64,000 nt of DNA from Lunatimonas salinarum (GTDB lineage Bacteria > Bacteroidota > Bacteroidia > Cytophagales > Cyclobacteriaceae): positions 1-64,000 of the forward strand of contig NZ_JACVCV010000010.1 in NCBI RefSeq assembly GCF_017811155.1, in the 5' to 3' direction. The first letter of the stretch is position 1. Each line of letters starts with the position of its first letter. Below, one piece after another: positions 34,906-44,417 of this stretch. The notes beneath the pieces were generated by a model. The model saw nothing but the letters and a program-made list of their open reading frames with translations, was not told the origin of the DNA and made no database searches. The translations under genes and the position numbers were made by a program.

Positions 34906-36051
34906 ATGAAACACCCCACGGCTATCTATCTGGACAATGCGGCTACTACTGCGTTGGATGAACGGGTTTTGGAGGCCATGCTACCCTTTCTGAGATCCCA
35001 CTTTGGCAACCCCTCTTCGGTCCATAAGCATGGACGGGAAGTACGGGTTGCCATCGAAAAAGCCAGAAAGACCGTCGCTGCGCTCCTTAATGCAACCCCC
35101 GGGGAAATCTTCTTTACTTCAGGCGGTACAGAAGCCGACAATACCGCCATACATGGTGCTGTAGATGCGCTTGGTCTTACCCAAATCATCACCTCACCGT
35201 TAGAACACCATGCGGTGCTACACGCAGCCGAAGCTTGCGCAAAAAACCGCCATATCCCCCTTACCCTACTACACATAGACCAAGCGGGCAACTTGGACTT
35301 GGATCAACTGACCAGCTTGCTCGAAGAAAACCCCAATAGCCTGGTAACCTTGATGGAGGGAAACAACGAAATCGGGAACCTCACCGATCTGCAGGTCATC
35401 GGCGATCTGTGTAAGCGCTTTGGCGCCTATTTTCACTCAGATGCCGTGCAGACCGTCGGGCACTTTCACCATGATCTCAAATCCCTTCCTGTAGATGCTA
35501 TTTCAGGCGCAGCACACAAATTTCATGGACCGAAAGGAGTAGGATTTCTCTATGTTAAAAAAGATAGACGAATTACGCCCTACCTTTATGGAGGTTCCCA
35601 AGAACGAAATATGCGGGGCGGTACGGAAAATGTCCCCGGCATTATCGGACTCGCTAAAGCGTTGGAACTCGCATATGGTGAAATGGCCGCGCATGCTGCT
35701 CATATCAAAAAATTGAAATCGCATTTCGTACAACAACTCAAGAAAGCCATCCCCGAGACTCAATTCAATGGAAACTCCGGCGAGTTGGACAAAAGCCTAT
35801 ACACGGTGGTGAATGTCAGTTTTCCACCCTCTCCCTCTAATCAGGGCATGCTTCTGTTCAATCTGGACCTTGGCGGAATTTCGGCTTCTGGCGGATCCGC
35901 CTGCAGCAGCGGTGCCGTTTTAGGCTCCCATGTCCTTCAAGCACTTGACGCATCACCCGAGAGAGAATCTGTTCGGTTTTCATTTAGCCGGTTCAATACC
36001 CTGGAGGAGTTGGACTACACAATAGAAAAACTTAGAGAACTATACGCCTAA
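34906..36051 (+). CDS. Cysteine desulfurase, NifS/IscS-like
   Basis: 381 residues. PLP enzyme that mobilises sulfur from cysteine for Fe-S clusters or tRNA thiolation. PLP lysine Lys205 in GAAHKFHGPKG, active-site Cys333 in GGSACSSGAV, and the N-terminal YLDNAATTALDERV. Shorter and with a SACSSG loop as in the NifS-like group. Its stop overlaps that of the convergent dehydratase by 4 bp. Confidence 0.93.
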   Translation: MKHPTAIYLDNAATTALDERVLEAMLPFLRSHFGNPSSVHKHGREVRVAIEKARKTVAALLNATPGEIFFTSGGTEADNTAIHGAVDALGLTQIITSPLEHHAVLHAAEACAKNRHIPLTLLHIDQAGNLDLDQLTSLLEENPNSLVTLMEGNNEIGNLTDLQVIGDLCKRFGAYFHSDAVQTVGHFHHDLKSLPVDAISGAAHKFHGPKGVGFLYVKKDRRITPYLYGGSQERNMRGGTENVPGIIGLAKALELAYGEMAAHAAHIKKLKSHFVQQLKKAIPETQFNGNSGELDKSLYTVVNVSFPPSPSNQGMLLFNLDLGGISASGGSACSSGAVLGSHVLQALDASPERESVRFSFSRFNTLEELDYTIEKLRELYA

Positions 36052-37004
36052 AAAGGCAGCTTCCCCAAATCGACATTTCCTCCGGAGAGAATGATCCCTA
36101 CTTTTTTCCCGATGAAACATTCCGGATACTTGAGGACCACCGCCAAAGGAACCGCACAGCTTGGCTCAATGACGATTTTCATTCGTTCATACACCAGCCG
36201 CATCGCCGCGATGATTTCTGCGTCATTCGCTGTAAGAATATCTGCTACATATCGACTTATGATTGCCCAGTTGAGATTTCCCAACGAAGTCAGCAACCCA
36301 TCGGCTATGGTTTTTGGGTTGGCCATTGGAATCAGCTGATTTGCCTGAAAAGAGCGATAAGCATCATCTGCGCCTTCCGGTTCCGCCCCGTAGACCTTGC
36401 AGGTTGGTACCAAAGAGTGCGTGGTCAATGCTGTGCCGCCCAGTAAGCCACCGCCGCCGACAGGAGCTACCAGGGCTTCTAATGAGAGACCTTCCTCCCA
36501 TATTTCGAGCGCACAAGTGGCCTGACCCTCAATAACATCCAAGTGGTCGTAGGGAGGAATAAACGTAGCCCCTGTGTCAGAAACTACTTCCTCCAACGTA
36601 TGCTGACGGGCCTCGAGTGTAGGCTCGCAAAAAATAATCTGACCTCCATAACTCTCCACCGCTTTCTTTTTAATCTCGGGAGCCGTAGACGGCATGACAA
36701 TATATGAATTGATGCCGGCTGCACTCGCCGCACGTGCCAAAGCAGCCGCATGATTCCCGCTGGAATGGGTGGCTACACCTCGGCTTTGTTGTTGGGAACT
36801 CAGTTTGAGCACGGCATTGGCGGCACCACGGGCCTTAAAAGCCCCTACTTTTTGAAAATTTTCACATTTAAAATATATTTCACATCCCGCGATTCGATCG
36901 ATAGCCGAACTGGTGAGAATAGGGGTACGGTGAATCATGGGCTGTATGCGCGCATGGGCCGTTCGGATATCAAGGAGGGAGGGAAAGGTGATCTCGGGAG
37001 TCAT
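36048..37004 (-). CDS. PLP-dependent threonine/serine dehydratase (serine racemase-like)
   Basis: 318 residues from the ATG at 37004; an upstream extension to 37208 overlaps the divergent dgt gene and carries no family sequence. Fold type II PLP enzyme: PLP lysine Lys57 in GAFKARGAANAV, SSGNHAAALA, glycine loop GGGGLLGG, and LSGGNVDL near the end. No regulatory ACT domain, as in catabolic threonine ammonia-lyases and serine racemases; the exact substrate is undecided. Confidence 0.9.
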   Translation of the reverse strand: MTPEITFPSLLDIRTAHARIQPMIHRTPILTSSAIDRIAGCEIYFKCENFQKVGAFKARGAANAVLKLSSQQQSRGVATHSSGNHAAALARAASAAGINSYIVMPSTAPEIKKKAVESYGGQIIFCEPTLEARQHTLEEVVSDTGATFIPPYDHLDVIEGQATCALEIWEEGLSLEALVAPVGGGGLLGGTALTTHSLVPTCKVYGAEPEGADDAYRSFQANQLIPMANPKTIADGLLTSLGNLNWAIISRYVADILTANDAEIIAAMRLVYERMKIVIEPSCAVPLAVVLKYPECFIGKKVGIILSGGNVDLGKLPF

Positions 37005-37055
37005 GACTACTGTTCGGTTGATAACCCAAAGGTAATTGATCCCGCGAAAAAATCG

Positions 37056-37063
37056 TATTTTTG
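37056..37063 (+). promoter_or_regulatory. -7 promoter element of dgt
   Basis: TATTTTTG matches TAnnTTTG, 5 bp before the ATG at 37069. This spacing between -7 element and start recurs at 11824 and 22084. Confidence 0.5.
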
Positions 37064-37068
37064 CCCCC

Positions 37069-38406
37069 ATGATGAAATGGGAAAATCTGCTTAGGCCCCT
37101 GGAATTGAACAGCCACACTGCTACTGGAACACCGCTTTCCAGAAGTATTTTTGAACGCGACTTTGATCGAATCGTATTTTCGGCACCTTTCCGCAATCTA
37201 CAGGACAAGACTCAGGTTTTTCCCTTGCCTGAAGACGACTTTGTGCATACCCGGCTGACCCATAGCTTAGAGGTGGCTTCTGTAGGCCGCTCTTTGGGAA
37301 AAACTGCAGGAGAGTACCTAATCGGCAAATACCCCGAGCTACCATTGACACAAGTGGGTGCGGGCGATATCGGTGCAATCGTCTCGGCTGCAGCACTGAC
37401 CCATGATATTGGAAATCCCCCCTTTGGCCATGCTGGCGAGGAGGCGATTTCGGATTTTTTTAGGCTTCACCCCTACGGTCAGGTATGGAAACCCCTGCTC
37501 ACGGAGCCCCAATGGGAAGACATGATTCGCTTTGAGGGCAATGCGCAGGGATTTCGCATGTTGGTAGCCAAGGAAAACGGCATCCGGATTTCGGCAGCCA
37601 CGCTGGCAGCCTTTACCAAATATCCCCGCCCTGCCAGGGTAAAACAGGAGTTTCCAATAAGAAGAAGTCAGAAAAAGTTTGGCTTCTTTTCAACAGAATT
37701 GGAAACCTACCGTCAGGTGGCCAAAGGATTGGACATACAAGAACTGAGCGACGAAGCATGGGCAAGGCATCCCCTTGCTTTCTTGGTAGAAGCAGCCGAC
37801 GATATCTGCTATAGCATCATCGATTTGGAAGACGGCTGCACCCTGGGACTGGTGCCTTTAGGGGAGGTTGTTGAACTTTTGGCCGCCATTATCGGAGAAC
37901 GCTTTTCTGCAAAGAAACTCAATGAATATCCCAGCGACAAACAAAAACTTGGTATCCTTCGGGCCATGGCCATACAGCAATTGATCACGGAAACGGTAGA
38001 AGCGTTTAAGCAGCACGAGGCCGCTATGCTGGAGGGAACATTTGATCAGGCGCTTACCGAAACCCTGCCTTCGGCAGCTGTGCTGGATAAAATCGGTCTT
38101 CTCTCCGTTAAGAAAATCTATCGCTCCCAGCCGGTACTGGAAAAGGAGGCTGCAGGTTTCCAGGTACTGGAAGGCTTATTGGAAGTCTTTTCCAAAGCCC
38201 TTTGGCACAAATTCCACGATACCAGCCGGTTTTCGGGGAGGGATAAAAGCATCTTGAGACTGCTGCCCCAAGGGTTTCCACTGGGAACGGAGGTCGATCC
38301 ATATGCCAGACTTAGAGCCTTGATGGATTTTATCTCAGGCATGACAGATAAGTTCGCCCTGCTGCTTTACCAACGGGTAAAAGGCATTACTCTTCCCGGA
38401 AACTGA
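37069..38406 (+). CDS. dgt: Deoxyguanosinetriphosphate triphosphohydrolase (dGTPase)
   Basis: 445 residues from the ATG at 37069 (a second ATG follows at 37072); the earlier ATG at 37036 precedes the promoter element. Cleaves dGTP to deoxyguanosine and triphosphate. HD-domain motifs: HTRLTHSLEV (His60, His65), THDIGNPPFGH (His112, Asp113, His121), and EAADDICYSIIDLED. Divergent from the dehydratase, 64 bp between starts. Confidence 0.93.
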   Translation: MMKWENLLRPLELNSHTATGTPLSRSIFERDFDRIVFSAPFRNLQDKTQVFPLPEDDFVHTRLTHSLEVASVGRSLGKTAGEYLIGKYPELPLTQVGAGDIGAIVSAAALTHDIGNPPFGHAGEEAISDFFRLHPYGQVWKPLLTEPQWEDMIRFEGNAQGFRMLVAKENGIRISAATLAAFTKYPRPARVKQEFPIRRSQKKFGFFSTELETYRQVAKGLDIQELSDEAWARHPLAFLVEAADDICYSIIDLEDGCTLGLVPLGEVVELLAAIIGERFSAKKLNEYPSDKQKLGILRAMAIQQLITETVEAFKQHEAAMLEGTFDQALTETLPSAAVLDKIGLLSVKKIYRSQPVLEKEAAGFQVLEGLLEVFSKALWHKFHDTSRFSGRDKSILRLLPQGFPLGTEVDPYARLRALMDFISGMTDKFALLLYQRVKGITLPGN

Positions 38407-38461
38407 TCGATATCCCCTTCCATTCAAGAAAGGAAAAATCAGCAAATTCTTTCTATAAAAA

Positions 38462-38495
38462 AATTACCCCCGAAGAAACCTCCGGGGGTAAGAAT
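38462..38495 (-). terminator. Terminator of the susCD operon
   Basis: On the minus strand TTACCCCCG pairs with CGGGGGTAA around an 11-nt loop and is followed by seven T. Lies just beyond the SusD stop codon at 38508. Confidence 0.92.
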
Positions 38496-38507
38496 AAATA
38501 GGTTCGC

Positions 38508-40529
38508 TTACTCTCCGATTGCCCGCATGGGATCTTCGTTAGGCGCCCCTGCAGGCTGCACCACATGGGTCAGCGGCTCAATGTTGCTCTCGGCTCCGTT
38601 GTAGCCGGTAGTTTGATTCAATGTGGCTTCCACGTTACCCACTAGATACGGCTGGTACACCGGCCAGAAGACGTGGTGTGGATCCATGGTATACTTGGTA
38701 GTATTGTAAGTGGCCCATGGAACCTCGTCTCTGAAGAAACTATTTTTTTCCATGATACGATCGTAATAGAAACTGCTGGCTGACAAGGACTTCTCGATAT
38801 CGTTTCCAGTGATAGAGTAGGTCTTGCCATTGTATGCGGTTTTGCCTGACTTAGCGAATATAACAGATATACGCACCAGCTCATCGTGCCGATACTCTTC
38901 TCCGTACAACTCCCGCGTTCTTTCATCCAACACAGCTCCGATTCCTTCCGCCTGCAAATCCGCTACGGTGTACATGTGAATGGCATTGGCCCGCTGCCGG
39001 ACTGTGTTGAGGTCATCCGCAGCACCAGCATAATCCCCTTGCCAAACACGGGCCTCCGCACGAAGCAAGTAAACCTCGGCCATTCTCAGGATATACATAT
39101 CCATTTTTCCACTATCCTGCCTATCAGGACGGGATTCTTGATTGACGGAATAAAATTTATACCGAGGATATCCGAACCAGCATCGAATGGTGTCCCGACA
39201 AGTTAGGTTCCCATTATCATCGTAAAGTCTCAATGGCTGCATATAGAATGGGCTACCATCATCTCTCAAAGAAGGATTATCATAGAGCACGTCCTCCATT
39301 TCAAACCAGTTCAGGTCCTTGTGCCGGTAGTCTTGCTCATCCACCTCGCCTTTGAAGTTCCAGATATCGTACTGCGAATAGTTGGTAGGCCGGGCGAACC
39401 CTTGGCTACGTCCCCATTTTTTCATCATACGGCCTCTCGCATCGGCTGTGGTAGCCTGCACGTCAGTGCCTATTCGTGTCGTACCTGGTTCCCACACACC
39501 CAAGTTGGTGCTTACGAAGTTTGGCCCCCAAGCCCGAATTCTAGCGGCCTGACCTTGGGTACCCAGGATAAAGGGTTCATTCACCACCAGCCAAATCCCT
39601 TCTGGGTTGCTAGCCTTCTGTGCACCGCGGTCCATATGCAGGTAATTAATGGCATCGGCGGGTGCAAAGCCACTTCTACCAGGGAGCGGGTTGCCGGTAT
39701 TGGGATTATTGGTATTTGCTACCTCTACCTGGGTGACGCCCGATGGAATCATGGCGTCGGTAAACAAACGGGATTGTCCGTCGTTTATCGCATCAGTCAT
39801 CAGCCGCTCTGCATCTGCAAAGCGTTCATTTAACATATAGTACTTGGCAAGCAAAATACGGACTGCGTCTTTGGGAGCCTGACCGATGGGCAATTCGCTT
39901 TTAGGCTTCACGTGCTGCACGGCAAATTCCAAGTCGGTGATCATTTGATCCCAAATACCCTGCATGTGAAAAACCTTGAAATCCCTACGGGCCTCATTAA
40001 CAACGTTTAACGGGAACGCCACATTACCAAATTGCATGGTCAGCTGAAGATAGAAGAAAGCCCTCAGGAAATAGGCAGATCCAAGCAGGTGATTTCGCTC
40101 AGCGTTAGCGGAACCCTCCGGCCATTCCGGGAGGTCGATGTAGTCGATCACCGTGTTGGCCTTTTTGATGTGATTGTAGTTATCCGCATAAAAAGACCGT
40201 GTACGCCCGGCGTCGTTATTCCGAGCATTGGTGGGGGTTGCATAGGTACGCAAGTCTACGAAGGCATCGGGCTTATCCGTAGAAGCCACCACAGACGCAT
40301 CGCTCATGTTGTGGTTAAACATCAGCTCGCGGGTATCACCGTTCCATTGGGTCATTACACCCCGCAACGCAGCATCCAATGCAGTTTGGAGACCCGCCGC
40401 ATCAGTATACGTATTTTCCGGACTCAAAAAAGATAATGGTTTCTCATCTAGAAAATCATCGCTACAGGAAGCTCCAAAAAAGAGCATCGCTACAACAACT
40501 AATCGATTTATTATTTTTGAATTTCTCAT
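38508..40529 (-). CDS. RagB/SusD family outer-membrane lipoprotein
   Basis: 673 residues. Lipoprotein signal with Cys22 (GASCSDDFLDEKPLS, the classic SusD start). Binds the nutrient on the cell surface and hands it to the SusC channel. Helical TPR-like body with FLRAFFYLQLTMQFGNV and the C-terminal YLLRAEARVWQGDYAGA region. Longer than an average SusD (about 550). Downstream of susC by 39 bp; ligand cannot be predicted because no degradative enzymes are nearby. Confidence 0.95.
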   Translation of the reverse strand: MRNSKIINRLVVVAMLFFGASCSDDFLDEKPLSFLSPENTYTDAAGLQTALDAALRGVMTQWNGDTRELMFNHNMSDASVVASTDKPDAFVDLRTYATPTNARNNDAGRTRSFYADNYNHIKKANTVIDYIDLPEWPEGSANAERNHLLGSAYFLRAFFYLQLTMQFGNVAFPLNVVNEARRDFKVFHMQGIWDQMITDLEFAVQHVKPKSELPIGQAPKDAVRILLAKYYMLNERFADAERLMTDAINDGQSRLFTDAMIPSGVTQVEVANTNNPNTGNPLPGRSGFAPADAINYLHMDRGAQKASNPEGIWLVVNEPFILGTQGQAARIRAWGPNFVSTNLGVWEPGTTRIGTDVQATTADARGRMMKKWGRSQGFARPTNYSQYDIWNFKGEVDEQDYRHKDLNWFEMEDVLYDNPSLRDDGSPFYMQPLRLYDDNGNLTCRDTIRCWFGYPRYKFYSVNQESRPDRQDSGKMDMYILRMAEVYLLRAEARVWQGDYAGAADDLNTVRQRANAIHMYTVADLQAEGIGAVLDERTRELYGEEYRHDELVRISVIFAKSGKTAYNGKTYSITGNDIEKSLSASSFYYDRIMEKNSFFRDEVPWATYNTTKYTMDPHHVFWPVYQPYLVGNVEATLNQTTGYNGAESNIEPLTHVVQPAGAPNEDPMRAIGE

Positions 40530-40568
40530 TTCGATACATGTTTAAGTTTCTAAATCGCCATGGGTACG

Positions 40569-43500
40569 TTAGAAAGTGACGTCCAAACTAAACGAAAAGG
40601 TTCTCGGCATTTCCCGTGCAGACTCGGGATCACCAAGTTCTGGAATCCAACCGGTGAATACTGCGGCATTTTCGATATTTAATGCAAGGCGGATGCGCGA
40701 TGATTTGATTTTTTCCGCCAGATAATCTGGAATACTATAACCTACAGATACATTCTGTAGACGCAAGTAGGAACGGTTGATCCACTTTTGGCTTCCAGTC
40801 AGGTTGATGGAATTGATACGAGCAAAGTCATTCAGCCCATTCAGGGGCGTCCAATAGGGGATTTTATACCAGTTGTGGTTCTTGATGTATTCCTGATTGT
40901 TATTAAATGGCTCCTGAGATCCTCCGTAATATCCAAGTTTAGCTAGGAAAACCAACCCAAAATCAAACCCCTTCCATTCAAAATCGTTTCGGAAGGTCAT
41001 ATACCAAGGGTTATTGCTCAAACCAAGAAATACCCGGTCATCTATGTCGATGACTCCGTCGCCATTCTGATCCACTACGCGGAAATCCCCTGGAAAAAGG
41101 CCATACTGGGAAGCCTCGGCTTCTTCACCCAACTGATACACACCGTCCAATTCCCAATCCCAGATGATGTCCTTGTTTTCCCCAATAAACCATCCATTCT
41201 GTAGGTCATCCGGTTCTCTCATCTCAGTATTTCCTTCACCGTCGGTCATGGCAATTGGATCGTTTCCTAAGGTTACAATCTTATTGACCCGGTAAGTCAC
41301 GTTAAAGGTAGATGTCCAATAGAAATTCTTTCGGGACACGTTGATGGACTTAATCCCCAAGTCAAAGCCACTATTTTGCAGGTTACCGATGTTGGTCTTC
41401 ACAGAACCGAACCCGGTCAGGTCTGGTAACTTCTGATCCAACAGCAAATCGCGGGTTTGGGACTGGTAAACGTCAAGAGATCCCGTCACCCGATCACTAA
41501 AGAATCCATAGTCAATCCCAAAGTTAAATGCTCCGGTTCGCTCCCATGACAACAACGGATTGGCGATTCGGGTAATCTCTGTGTAAGGGGTTGCAACGTA
41601 GCCTCCATCGTAATTCAAATAGACACCATTGGAAAGCCTTGCGTAGGCATTGTAATCTTCCAGTCCGCTACTATTACCGTTTACTCCATAACTTGCCCGA
41701 ACCTTTAGGTAGCTTAGTGACTTTCCTTTTGGCATGAAACCCTCGTTGGTAAGCGTCCATGCGGCAGAAACGGAGGGAAAATTTCCGTAAATGTTATCTA
41801 TTCCGAACCGGGAAAAACCATCCCTGCGGATAGAAGCGGTAATATTGAACCGGTTATCGAATGCATAGTTGATACGTCCCATTAGCCCGGTCCGGGAGTT
41901 TGTCTCATCGTACGTACTCATCGTGGGGTTTAGTCCTAGCTGCATGGCATGAAAACCTAAACTTGCAGTCGGCGAAAAGGTATTGTTAAATGCCCTGGTC
42001 TCCCAACTTTGGTTTCTTTCCGTATTGTATAGACCCGTGAAGTTTAACCGGTGGTTTCCAAATTCCCCATCCCAGTTCAAAATGGTATTGGACTGCCAGG
42101 AGAAGGAATCGTTATACCTTCTTTCGGCTGCATCCACGGCTCGTTGGGGATTACCCCGCTCGTTTAGGTCAAAACGCTTTCTCACGTCAAAGCGAGGCGT
42201 ATAGTCTGTCCTTAGACTAAAGCCATATGGGAGCGTAATATTCGCATAAAGCGTCGGATTGATCATAAACCGGGTATGGCTTCGTGTATTCCAAGCAGGT
42301 GCTTGGTAAGGGTTCGTCAGGTTCGATCCAGCCGGCTGATCGGTCAAATTTTCCCGTGTACGGGGCATACCATTTCTCCAAGGTTGATCATAAGGTGAAA
42401 AAGACCGATAGCCACCGTTTGGGATCGGCATTGGTCCTTCATCTTGATACATGAAATTTGCATTGGCACCTATGCTAAAAAATTCCGCTAGGTTTACATC
42501 CAGGTTAAGCCGTGAAGTGATTGCCTTGAATCGATCGTCAATGACCACCGATTCCCGGTCGCTGTACCCCAAGGAATAGTAATACGAAACCCGCTCCGTA
42601 CGGCCTGACACACTGACGTCGTAATCTTGTCGAACACCCGTATGAAATAGGTAATCCTGCCAATCATGTACGATCCCATTTTGGAAATTTTCCAATTCGT
42701 TATCCCAGAAGTTAAAATTATTGACCCGAGCTGTATTTATTACATTTGGGTCTGTTGCCCCGGGAATGCCATTGGCTTCCAACCATTGGGACTGATATTG
42801 CGGGTCGATGCTGTAGTAATCCCTAAACCTAGTCCAAGGCTCCGTGATGGTGTTTGTGATGGACTCGTTCATGTCGGTGAGCCAATTCAATACTTCCTCG
42901 CCACCTCTGTAGGTCCGCTGCCTGCGCGCGCCCGTAACAAGTCCCACACGATTACTGAAATTTATCTGGGGCTTACCAAAGGAACCTTTTTTGGTGGTAA
43001 ATATCACCACCCCATTGGTCGCTTGTGATCCGAATACTGCTGCCGCACTCGCGTCTTTCAGGACGTCCACACTTTCGATAGTATTGGGGTTGATCTCCGC
43101 CAAATCCCCTCTGAAAATCACGCCATCGACGACAATGAGGGGGCGGTTGGCCGCTCTTTCGTCATCGGCATCTGCTTTTATGGATGCATCGCCCCGTACT
43201 TCAAACTCCGGTACGTTTCGGGCGTTGGTGGCGTAGCCCACTGATAATCCTGGTACAGTAGTACGCAGGATCTCGGAAACACTGGTAGGCTTGTACTTCA
43301 TCACTTCCTCCGCCTTTACGTTCACAATGGCTCCGGTAAGATCCTTTTTCTGCTGCGTTCCATACCCAATTACGATTACCTCGTCAAGGGCTTGGGCACT
43401 TTCCGAAAGCGTCACATCGATGGTGGACTGATTGCCCACTTCGATGGTCGTACTTTCAAATCCGATAAAGGAAAAAACCAGAGAAGAACCCTCTGGAACG

Positions 43501-43808
43501 GTAATAGAGTACCGACCATCCAAGTCGGTGGCTGTGCCGATGGAAGTACCCGGCACGGCAACGGTAGCCCCTGGTATGGGCTCGTCATTTTGGTCGACCA
43601 CCCGTCCAGTCACGGTAATGTCAAATTCGGCATCTAGCATCGAGACTCCGGCCAAGCTTGCTTCAGCCACAAGCGGCGCGTGGATAACGGATCGATCCAC
43701 GTTTGAATTTTCAGCTGCATAGAGTGTTCCGGAAAACGTACACAAAATGCCAGCCATACACAAAGAGTGGTAACTCCTTGTGATTTGCATTGGTAAATTT
43801 AGTTTCAT
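40569..43808 (-). CDS. SusC/RagA family TonB-linked outer-membrane protein
   Basis: 1079 residues. Signal peptide, carboxypeptidase-like regulatory domain at about 64-146 (TGRVVDQNDEPIPGATV), plug with the SusC signature (DEVIVIGYGTQQKKDLTGA, about 147-165), and a 22-strand beta-barrel ending in aromatic FSFSLDVTF. TonB-dependent uptake of a large nutrient with the SusD next door. No STN domain and no sigma/anti-sigma or hybrid sensor gene alongside, so its regulation is not evident here. Met7 at 43790 is another start. Confidence 0.96.
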   Translation of the reverse strand: MKLNLPMQITRSYHSLCMAGILCTFSGTLYAAENSNVDRSVIHAPLVAEASLAGVSMLDAEFDITVTGRVVDQNDEPIPGATVAVPGTSIGTATDLDGRYSITVPEGSSLVFSFIGFESTTIEVGNQSTIDVTLSESAQALDEVIVIGYGTQQKKDLTGAIVNVKAEEVMKYKPTSVSEILRTTVPGLSVGYATNARNVPEFEVRGDASIKADADDERAANRPLIVVDGVIFRGDLAEINPNTIESVDVLKDASAAAVFGSQATNGVVIFTTKKGSFGKPQINFSNRVGLVTGARRQRTYRGGEEVLNWLTDMNESITNTITEPWTRFRDYYSIDPQYQSQWLEANGIPGATDPNVINTARVNNFNFWDNELENFQNGIVHDWQDYLFHTGVRQDYDVSVSGRTERVSYYYSLGYSDRESVVIDDRFKAITSRLNLDVNLAEFFSIGANANFMYQDEGPMPIPNGGYRSFSPYDQPWRNGMPRTRENLTDQPAGSNLTNPYQAPAWNTRSHTRFMINPTLYANITLPYGFSLRTDYTPRFDVRKRFDLNERGNPQRAVDAAERRYNDSFSWQSNTILNWDGEFGNHRLNFTGLYNTERNQSWETRAFNNTFSPTASLGFHAMQLGLNPTMSTYDETNSRTGLMGRINYAFDNRFNITASIRRDGFSRFGIDNIYGNFPSVSAAWTLTNEGFMPKGKSLSYLKVRASYGVNGNSSGLEDYNAYARLSNGVYLNYDGGYVATPYTEITRIANPLLSWERTGAFNFGIDYGFFSDRVTGSLDVYQSQTRDLLLDQKLPDLTGFGSVKTNIGNLQNSGFDLGIKSINVSRKNFYWTSTFNVTYRVNKIVTLGNDPIAMTDGEGNTEMREPDDLQNGWFIGENKDIIWDWELDGVYQLGEEAEASQYGLFPGDFRVVDQNGDGVIDIDDRVFLGLSNNPWYMTFRNDFEWKGFDFGLVFLAKLGYYGGSQEPFNNNQEYIKNHNWYKIPYWTPLNGLNDFARINSINLTGSQKWINRSYLRLQNVSVGYSIPDYLAEKIKSSRIRLALNIENAAVFTGWIPELGDPESAREMPRTFSFSLDVTF

Positions 43809-44417
43809 TTTGGGATTTGTTAAATGTTTACTTTCATGTGGATAGACTTTCTAATCACATAGTATAACAAGGTTTATTCCATAGGCAATCAACATTTATT
43901 TGGTTATATATAGTAAGTTTACATAAAGTTAATCCTAGGATTATATTCCGGATCATGGTCAAAATAAACCACCTGTAAGGTTACCGAACCGGTAAACAAT
44001 TGTGGCGAACTACGATAGAAAGTTGGTTATAGAGATCGTTAGACCGTTACGACGTTGCATTATAAAAATTAATCTCCGACAAAAAAACAATTCTGAAAAG
44101 TAATTAACAAAAAAATAATGTAACCCACTTTTGGATGTCTCTACCCCTCCTTTTGTAATAAAAAATCGACACCGTCCGATCCAATCCCTTTTCCCTGAAA
44201 ACGTTCAGCGGCTTCGGATTTCCGAGCGGCTACTTCTGCGTGTCGCTTTCCACCCAAAATCCCCGGAAAAGCAGTTTTTGCTCTCGGAGCATTCACATCA
44301 ACCAGTTTTTATTAACTTTACGGCTTCTTTTGAAGGACTTACCTTCGCGAGTGTCCAAAAACGGATTCAACACGCAAGGCATCTATAACCTATATAGGCA
44401 AATAATACCACATCAAG
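43809..44417. other. 609-bp divergent intergenic region, susC/ileS
   Basis: Holds the promoters of two divergent units. AT-rich near susC, with a small inverted repeat TTACCG/CGGTAA at 43981-43995. Nearer ileS the composition rises in GC, but open frames there have no signal, no conserved look and no start context, so I do not call a gene. I found no perfect TTG/TAnnTTTG pair for either direction. Confidence 0.5.

Noticed and set aside
44131-44388. Small ORFs before ileS
   Set aside because: No start context, no recognisable sequence and overlapping frames; likely non-coding.
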